Shown here piece by piece: positions 1-4,153 of a stretch of 6,139 nt of DNA (within the stretch, counting starts at the first letter, position 1; each line of letters opens with the position of its first letter). The position numbers were made by a program, and so were the translations under genes. The notes under the pieces are model-generated. The model was not told the origin of the DNA. It saw only the letters and a list, made by a program, of their open reading frames with translations, and searched no databases. The stretch is taken from the NCBI GenBank assembly GCA_028687395.1, contig JAQUAE010000125.1:1-6139 (forward strand), written 5' to 3'. Origin of the DNA: Anaerolineales bacterium. Its GTDB lineage: Bacteria > Chloroflexota > Anaerolineae > Anaerolineales > UBA4823.

Positions 1-60
1 CCTGAAAGGGGCGGGCTGCGCTTCGCCCTGTGCAATCGCGCCGCTCTGGAGAGTGCATGA
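1..60 (+). CDS. Possible C-terminal end of an upstream gene (partial)
   Basis: Reading frame 1 is open from the left edge and ends in TGA at 58-60, giving a 19-residue tail that reads PERGGLRFALCNRAALESA. The stop lies one base before the ATG of the dehydrogenase gene, a spacing typical of adjacent genes in an operon. No motif can be recognised in so short a piece, and frame 2 is also open over this stretch, so the reading frame is not proven. If real, it would be the preceding gene of the same plus-strand operon. No product is assigned. Confidence 0.3.
   Translation, partial: PERGGLRFALCNRAALESA
48..53 (+). promoter_or_regulatory. Ribosome binding site of the UDP-glucose dehydrogenase gene
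   Basis: GGAGAG at 48-53 lies 8 bases before the ATG at 62. It decides the start: the in-frame GTG at 53 overlaps the end of this purine run and would have no spacer, whereas ATG 62 has ideal spacing and begins the canonical N-terminus MKQICVIGVGYVG. Confidence 0.7.
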
Positions 61-61
61 G

Positions 62-1411
62 ATGAAACAAATTTGCGTTATCGGTGTGGGCTATGTCGGG
101 TTGGTGACGGCTGCCTGCTTTGCCGACCTGGGTAACCGGGTTATTGCCCTGGACATCAATGCAGAGAGGATCGAAGGGCTGAAGAAGGGCGTGATGCCGA
201 TCTACGAACCCGGCTTGAAGGAGTTGGTGGAGCGCAACGTGGAGTCGGGCAGGCTCGCTTTCACCACCTCCTACACCGAAGGCCTGGCAGGGACGGAGTT
301 CGTCTTCATCGCCGTCGGCACCCCCTCCGGGGTAGATGGCGAAGCGGATTTGCGCTATGTCGCCGCCTCAGCCCAATCCATCGCCGAGAACATGACCCAG
401 CCTCTGATCATCGTCAACAAATCTACTGTCCCGGTAGGCACCGGCGACTGGACGGCCGACATCATTCGCAAGCACCAGCCCGAGCCAATTCCTTTCTCCG
501 TGGTCTCCTGCCCGGAATTCCTGCGCGAGGGTTCGGCGATCAGCGATTTTATGCAGCCTTACCGAGCTGTCCTGGGGTCGCTGGACAAGGACGCAGCGGA
601 GAAGGTGGCCCACTTACACCTGCCCTTGCGCGCCCCGATCGTGATCACCGACCTGCGCACAGCAGAGATGATCAAGTATGCCTCCAACGCCTTCCTGGCC
701 ACAAAAATCTCCTTCATTAATGAAATCGCTAACATCTGCGAAGCGCTCGGTGCGGACGTCAAGGAGGTGGCGGCAGGGATGGGGTATGACCAGCGTATCG
801 GCTCCCATTTCCTGGACGCCGGCCTGGGATACGGCGGTTCCTGCTTTCCAAAGGATGTGAAAGCCCTGGCCTACATGGCGGCGGAGAAAGGGCGCCACCC
901 CCAATTATTGCACGCCGTGATGGAAATCAATGACGACCGGCGCCCCATGCTGGTCAGCCGCTTGAAGGAGATGCTGGGTGATCTGGCCGGGAGGACGGTA
1001 GGATTGCTGGGGCTTTCCTTCAAGCCCAACACGGATGACATGCGCGATGCCCCTTCGATCACCATTTCCGAATTGCTATTGGCTGAAGGGGCGCGCGTGC
1101 GCGCCTACGACCCTGTGGCGATGGAAAACGCCCGCGAGTTGATGCCGCGTGTCGAGTTGTGCAATGACCCCTACAGCATGGCGCAAGGGTGTCACGCCCT
1201 GCTGCTCATCACCGAGTGGAACGAGTTCAAGCACCTCGACCTGGCGCGGGTGCGGGAGGGGATGCGCCAGCCAGTCATCCTGGATGGGCGCAACATCTAC
1301 GACCCGGCGGTGATGGCGGCGCTGGGCTTCCATTATCGCGGCCTTGGGCGGGGCTACAACCGTAGTGCGCTTGGGGTGGAAGTTGACCGACAGGCCGCCG
1401 CCGATTTGTGA
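62..1411 (+). CDS. UDP-glucose 6-dehydrogenase
   Basis: This 449-residue cytoplasmic enzyme should oxidise UDP-glucose to UDP-glucuronate with two NAD+, feeding capsule, exopolysaccharide or glycolipid synthesis. The N-terminal Rossmann domain opens with GVGYVG (residues 8-13), followed by the acidic residue D31 that ends the second strand and by VGTPSG at 85-90. STVPVGT (121-127) and EFLREGSAI (152-160) line the active site. The central helix region EMIKYASNAFLATK (202-215) carries the conserved lysine and asparagine. The catalytic cysteine is C261 in GYGGSCFPKD. The C-terminal UDP-binding domain shows FKPNTDDMRDAPS (320-332) and DGRNIYD (408-414). The length fits bacterial members. After GLGRGY the protein has an extra tail of roughly 17 residues, and the coding bases of that tail overlap the next gene. 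The family call is firm; a symbol such as ugd, tuaD or rkpK would be arbitrary. The sugar end product is unknown. Confidence 0.96.
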   Translation: MKQICVIGVGYVGLVTAACFADLGNRVIALDINAERIEGLKKGVMPIYEPGLKELVERNVESGRLAFTTSYTEGLAGTEFVFIAVGTPSGVDGEADLRYVAASAQSIAENMTQPLIIVNKSTVPVGTGDWTADIIRKHQPEPIPFSVVSCPEFLREGSAISDFMQPYRAVLGSLDKDAAEKVAHLHLPLRAPIVITDLRTAEMIKYASNAFLATKISFINEIANICEALGADVKEVAAGMGYDQRIGSHFLDAGLGYGGSCFPKDVKALAYMAAEKGRHPQLLHAVMEINDDRRPMLVSRLKEMLGDLAGRTVGLLGLSFKPNTDDMRDAPSITISELLLAEGARVRAYDPVAMENARELMPRVELCNDPYSMAQGCHALLLITEWNEFKHLDLARVREGMRQPVILDGRNIYDPAVMAALGFHYRGLGRGYNRSALGVEVDRQAAADL

Positions 1412-2276
1412 TTACGAAGGCTCCGATTACCAGGAGACCTTCTGGGACGCTGGAGGGCGGGCGTACGAAGACCGCTGTGAAGAGATTGCCTTGCGCCGTC
1501 TTTTGCCCACCGCCGGGGAGCTGCTGCTCGAAATTGGCGCCGGGGCGGGGCGCAACACCCCACGTTACAAGAATTATCGCCGCGTTGTCCTGCTTGATTA
1601 TTCGCGCACCCAATTGCAGCGTGCCCAGGAGCGCCTGGGGAGCGGCAATGGCAGGTATATCTACGTCGCTGCGGATGTGTACGCCCTGCCCTTCGTAGTA
1701 GGTCTCTTCGACGCGGCGACCATGATCCGCACCCTGCACCACATGGCCGACGCCCCGCGTGCTTTGCAGCAGGTGCGCCAGGTGTTGCGACCAGGTGCGG
1801 TTTTCATCCTGGAGTACGCCAACAAACGCAACCTCAAAGCCATAATCCGCTACTGGCTGCGCCGCCAGGCTTGGTCGCCGTTTTCCCTCGCTCCTGTTGA
1901 ATTTGCGCGCCTGAACTTCGATTTCCACCCTCGCGCTATCCGGCGCTGGTTGCAAGACAACCGCTTTGCGGCGCAGCGCACGCTGACCGTCTCCCACTTG
2001 CGCGTCTCGATCCTAAAACGCGCCTTGCCAACCGGCGTGCTGGTGGGAATTGACTCTCTGGCGCAACTGACCGGGGATTGGTGGCAGCTCAGCCCGAGTG
2101 TCTTCGTCCGGGCCGAGGCGCTGGGCCCTTCACCCATCGCCAGCCCGGGCGAATTCTTCCGCTGCCCCGCTTGCCAGCAGGCACGCCTGGTGGAGCACCC
2201 CGGCAGTCTGACCTGCAGCGCCTGTTCCCGGGAGTGGCCTGTGGAGGCGGGAATTTACGATTTTAGAGTTCGCTAG
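1383..2276 (+). CDS. Class I SAM-dependent methyltransferase with C-terminal Trm112-like zinc ribbon
   Basis: With a start at TTG 1383 the protein has 297 residues. SAM-binding motif I is LLLEIGAGAGR (47-57), followed by VVLLDYS (68-74), the acidic post-II segment AADVYALPF (96-104) and the LRPGAVFILEYANKRN stretch (about 135-150), so it is a Methyltransf_11-type fold. Residues about 258-295 form a separate zinc ribbon with C261-P-A-C264 and C278-x-x-C281, ending WPVEAGIYDF. This resembles the Trm112/UPF0434 pattern of CPxC, CxxC and a P-(I/V)-x-x-G-I-(P/Y) tail. The substrate is unknown. The gene overlaps the dehydrogenase, so the two are probably cotranscribed and translationally coupled, which suggests a role near polysaccharide or glycolipid synthesis (inference). 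The start is uncertain: the frame is open back to TTG 1344, with GTG 1365, TTG 1371 and TTG 1383 as options. I chose 1383 because conserved sequence begins soon after it, but its GGGGTGGA purine run is very close. No ATG is available in this region. Confidence 0.88.
   Translation: MTDRPPPICDYEGSDYQETFWDAGGRAYEDRCEEIALRRLLPTAGELLLEIGAGAGRNTPRYKNYRRVVLLDYSRTQLQRAQERLGSGNGRYIYVAADVYALPFVVGLFDAATMIRTLHHMADAPRALQQVRQVLRPGAVFILEYANKRNLKAIIRYWLRRQAWSPFSLAPVEFARLNFDFHPRAIRRWLQDNRFAAQRTLTVSHLRVSILKRALPTGVLVGIDSLAQLTGDWWQLSPSVFVRAEALGPSPIASPGEFFRCPACQQARLVEHPGSLTCSACSREWPVEAGIYDFRVR
2263..2276. other. Tail-to-tail overlap of convergent genes
   Basis: The plus-strand methyltransferase ends with TAG at 2274-2276. 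The minus-strand methyltransferase ends with TAA at 2265-2263. The two coding ends therefore share 14 bases. I see no hairpin followed by a T run on either strand here, so any terminator must lie inside the opposing gene or termination must be factor-dependent. Confidence 0.85.
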
Positions 2277-3015
2277 CAGGGGGCAGTTTTTCCACTACCC
2301 AGAAGTGTGACAATCCGAATCGCTGCAGTGGCGTTCGTTCCAGGGCATGCAAGGACGCCCGCAGCCACTTTCCCAACCTGGGGTGCCGGGCGATGATGTT
2401 GTCGTATGCTCCGAAGATGATTCTGCGCTCGATGACCCTGACCGGCAGCCCTGCGAAGAGCTTTTCCAGGTTGCGGCGGGTGTAGGCGCGCACGTGCGAC
2501 GCCAGGCGGTTCCGCAACACGTCGGGCAGGTAATTCACCAGCGGGATGTTGCCGAAGCGATACATCCCACCCCAGTAGATTCCGTGGGTTTCGAAAGGGT
2601 AGCCGCGGTTGGGGGCAAAGAGCACGATGCGTCCCCCCGGGCACAGCACGCGCACCATCTCCTGCACCGCAAGGCTGTCATCCAGTACGTGTTCGATCAC
2701 CTCGTGACTGAGAATCAAGTCGAAGGCGTTCGTCGGCAGGGGCAAGCCTTCCCCGGCTGCGCGCAGGATGGCGTGGGAGCGCTTACGGGCTTCGATCGCC
2801 CGGCTGGCGTCGAACTCCAGTCCGGCAGCCAGGCTGGCGAGCGGCTGGAGATGTTCCAGGTAAAGGCCCACCCCGCAGCCGTTGTCGAGTGCCTTGCCAT
2901 GGGCGCGCTCCCCGGCCGCGTCCAGAATCAGGCGCAAGCGGCGCTCCTGCCCTGCCCTCCAGACGTAAGAAGGTTCCCCCCGCAAAGCGGCTTTCTCCAG
3001 GTCCGGGCCGTTCAT
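2263..3015 (-). CDS. Class I SAM-dependent methyltransferase
   Basis: The predicted product is a soluble 250-residue methyltransferase. Motif I is ALDNGCGVGLYL (42-53), with an acidic residue after strand 2 in GLEFDAS (65-71), AAGEGLPLPTNAFDLI (86-101) as motif II, and SHEVIEHV (103-110) plus VRVLCPGGRIVLFAPNR (121-137) as motif III and its surroundings. The following YPFETHG (139-145) is a pattern I associate with methyltransferases in polysaccharide, O-antigen and quinone-type loci, but it does not fix the substrate. Start choice: the frame is open to 3174, but ATG 3015 overlaps the preceding stop as ATGA and has GAGGAG at 3032-3027, 11 bases upstream. The extra N-terminal 53 residues of the longer frame are arginine/proline-rich and lie over the upstream gene, so they are rejected. 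It is the last gene of the four-gene minus-strand chain and differs clearly from the convergent methyltransferase: it has no zinc ribbon and different motif sequences. Confidence 0.88.
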   Translation of the reverse strand: MNGPDLEKAALRGEPSYVWRAGQERRLRLILDAAGERAHGKALDNGCGVGLYLEHLQPLASLAAGLEFDASRAIEARKRSHAILRAAGEGLPLPTNAFDLILSHEVIEHVLDDSLAVQEMVRVLCPGGRIVLFAPNRGYPFETHGIYWGGMYRFGNIPLVNYLPDVLRNRLASHVRAYTRRNLEKLFAGLPVRVIERRIIFGAYDNIIARHPRLGKWLRASLHALERTPLQRFGLSHFWVVEKLPPASEL

Positions 3016-3449
3016 TCCAGGCGGAACTCCTCTTTGTGACCAAAACTGCGCCGGTTGTCGACCAGGCGCACCCACTCCGGGATGAAGGCAAAGAGCGCGT
3101 TGCGGCGGACGATGACCTTGAGCCCGGCGACGAAGGGGAATTTGGCGGTATACAGCTCCCAGGAGGCCTTCCACTCGTCAGGCGCTTCGATGCGCCTCAG
3201 GCGGCCGCGCAACTGCAAGCCGTGGATATCGCGCCAGGACTGGCATTCGGGGTGGATGCTGGCAGCCGCCAGGGGGTTTTCCAGCCCGTCACGGATGTGC
3301 TGGCTGTTGGGATCGGAAAAGAAAAACAGGTGCAGGTGCGAGTCGCTGGCGAAGTAAACCGCGGCGGCATGAGGCTCCCCCTGCAATGAGCACGTTGCCA
3401 GCGTCATCGTCGTGGTGTTGGCCAGGATTTCCAGCACTTCCTGGTTCAT
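3012..3449 (-). CDS. YhbP-like (UPF0306/pyridoxamine 5'-phosphate oxidase family) split-barrel protein
   Basis: This 145-residue protein has the small FMN-binding split-barrel pattern: MTLATCSLQGEPHAAAVYF (15-33) as the first strands, LHLFFFSDPNSQHIRD (39-54), which resembles the ...TRHAQM segment of the family, a SWRDIHGLQLRGRLRRIE strand pair (71-88), then FPFVAGL (104-110) and a C-terminal VRLVDNRRSFGHKEEF (127-142). The last segments match my recollection of E. coli YhbP (FTDNTLGFGKK...), so a UPF0306-like assignment is likely. The family usually binds a flavin or a related cofactor and reduces or senses small molecules; the actual reaction is unknown, and a true PdxH function is unlikely given the short length. 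The start ATG 3449-3447 overlaps the upstream TGA as ATGA and has GGGGAG at 3459-3454. The frame extends upstream to 3845, but that part is a shadow of the UbiE-like gene. Confidence 0.85.
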   Translation of the reverse strand: MNQEVLEILANTTTMTLATCSLQGEPHAAAVYFASDSHLHLFFFSDPNSQHIRDGLENPLAAASIHPECQSWRDIHGLQLRGRLRRIEAPDEWKASWELYTAKFPFVAGLKVIVRRNALFAFIPEWVRLVDNRRSFGHKEEFRLE

Positions 3450-4153
3450 TTCACTCCCCAATGAATGGCGACTGTGCCCAGCATCACCCGGCGGAAATCC
3501 ACCTGGTTGAAGCCCGCGGCGACCATCAGCTCGGCCAGCCTTTCGGCGGGCAGGAAGCCCTCCGTGGAAGCCGGCAGGTAGGTGTACGCCTCCCGGTCGC
3601 CGGTGATCCAGCCTCCCAGAGTGGGTATGACGTAATGCAGGTGCGCGTTGACCAGGGGCGAGAGGCGTGTGCTGGCGGGGCGGGTGGTATCCAGCGCCAC
3701 CAGCACCCCCTCCGGCTTCAGCACGCGGTGCTGTTCGCGCAAACACTGGAGCACGTCGCTGACATTGCGCAGCAGAAATCCGGACACCACGGCGTGGAAG
3801 CTCTCTTGCGGGAAGGGCAGCCGCAAGCCGTCCGCCGCGCACCACACAAGAGGCAGGCTGGAGGCGCGCCGTTGGCCGACGCGCATCATTGCCAGGGTGA
3901 AGTCCGCCGCAACAGGCCGGCAGGAAGGCGCCTGGCGCAGCGCCTCACGAGCCAGGTCACCAGTGCCAGCCCCCAGATCGAGCAAGCGCCCCCCGGCGGG
4001 CAGGCAAGCGCGGCGAATGACCTCCTTGCGCCAGCGAACGTCCTGCCCACCGGTCATCAGCCGGTTCATCAGGTCATAGCGCCGGGCGATGCGGGTGAAC
4101 ATGCGTTGGACGGCATCCGCCCGCTTATCGACGCTATTTGCCGGCTCGCTCAC
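3446..4153 (-). CDS. UbiE/MenG-like (demethylmenaquinone-type) C-methyltransferase
   Basis: The 235-residue product matches the UbiE/COQ5 family along its whole length. Members add a methyl group from SAM to a quinone ring (demethylmenaquinone or the ubiquinone precursor). Visible landmarks are MFTRIARRYDLMNRLMT (18-34) with W41 completing signature 1, motif I LLDLGAGTGDLA (57-68), DGLRLPFPQESF (108-119), GFLLRNVSD (125-133, usually GFGxRNVTD), RVLKPEGVLVALDTTRP (143-159, signature 2, usually ...LEFSKP), GDREAYTYLPAS (185-196) and a C-terminal GTVAIHWGVK. The start is GTG 4153-4151, overlapping the transporter stop as GTGA, with AAGGA at 4169-4165. No other menaquinone gene is in the window, and several signature positions are altered (see findings), so a menaquinone role is likely but not certain. 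A family member acting on another aromatic or isoprenoid compound is the alternative. Confidence 0.85.
   Translation of the reverse strand: MSEPANSVDKRADAVQRMFTRIARRYDLMNRLMTGGQDVRWRKEVIRRACLPAGGRLLDLGAGTGDLAREALRQAPSCRPVAADFTLAMMRVGQRRASSLPLVWCAADGLRLPFPQESFHAVVSGFLLRNVSDVLQCLREQHRVLKPEGVLVALDTTRPASTRLSPLVNAHLHYVIPTLGGWITGDREAYTYLPASTEGFLPAERLAELMVAAGFNQVDFRRVMLGTVAIHWGVK

Noticed and set aside
1275..1997. A 240-codon open frame on the minus strand
   Set aside because: It is antisense to the dehydrogenase end and the first methyltransferase. Its composition is shadow-like and it has no motif.
2347..3039. A 230-codon open frame on the plus strand
   Set aside because: It is antisense to the minus-strand methyltransferase, whose SAM motifs are intact. 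The translation has no family pattern.
3016..3174. N-terminal extension of the second methyltransferase (53 extra residues)
   Set aside because: It overlaps the YhbP-like gene and has shadow-like composition. ATG 3015 has an ATGA overlap and a GAGGAG site.
3450..3845. N-terminal extension of the YhbP-like frame (about 132 extra residues)
   Set aside because: The extension overlaps the UbiE-like coding sequence in another frame and is Arg/Ala/Gly-rich. The split-barrel domain starts exactly at ATG 3449, which forms an ATGA overlap with a ribosome binding site.
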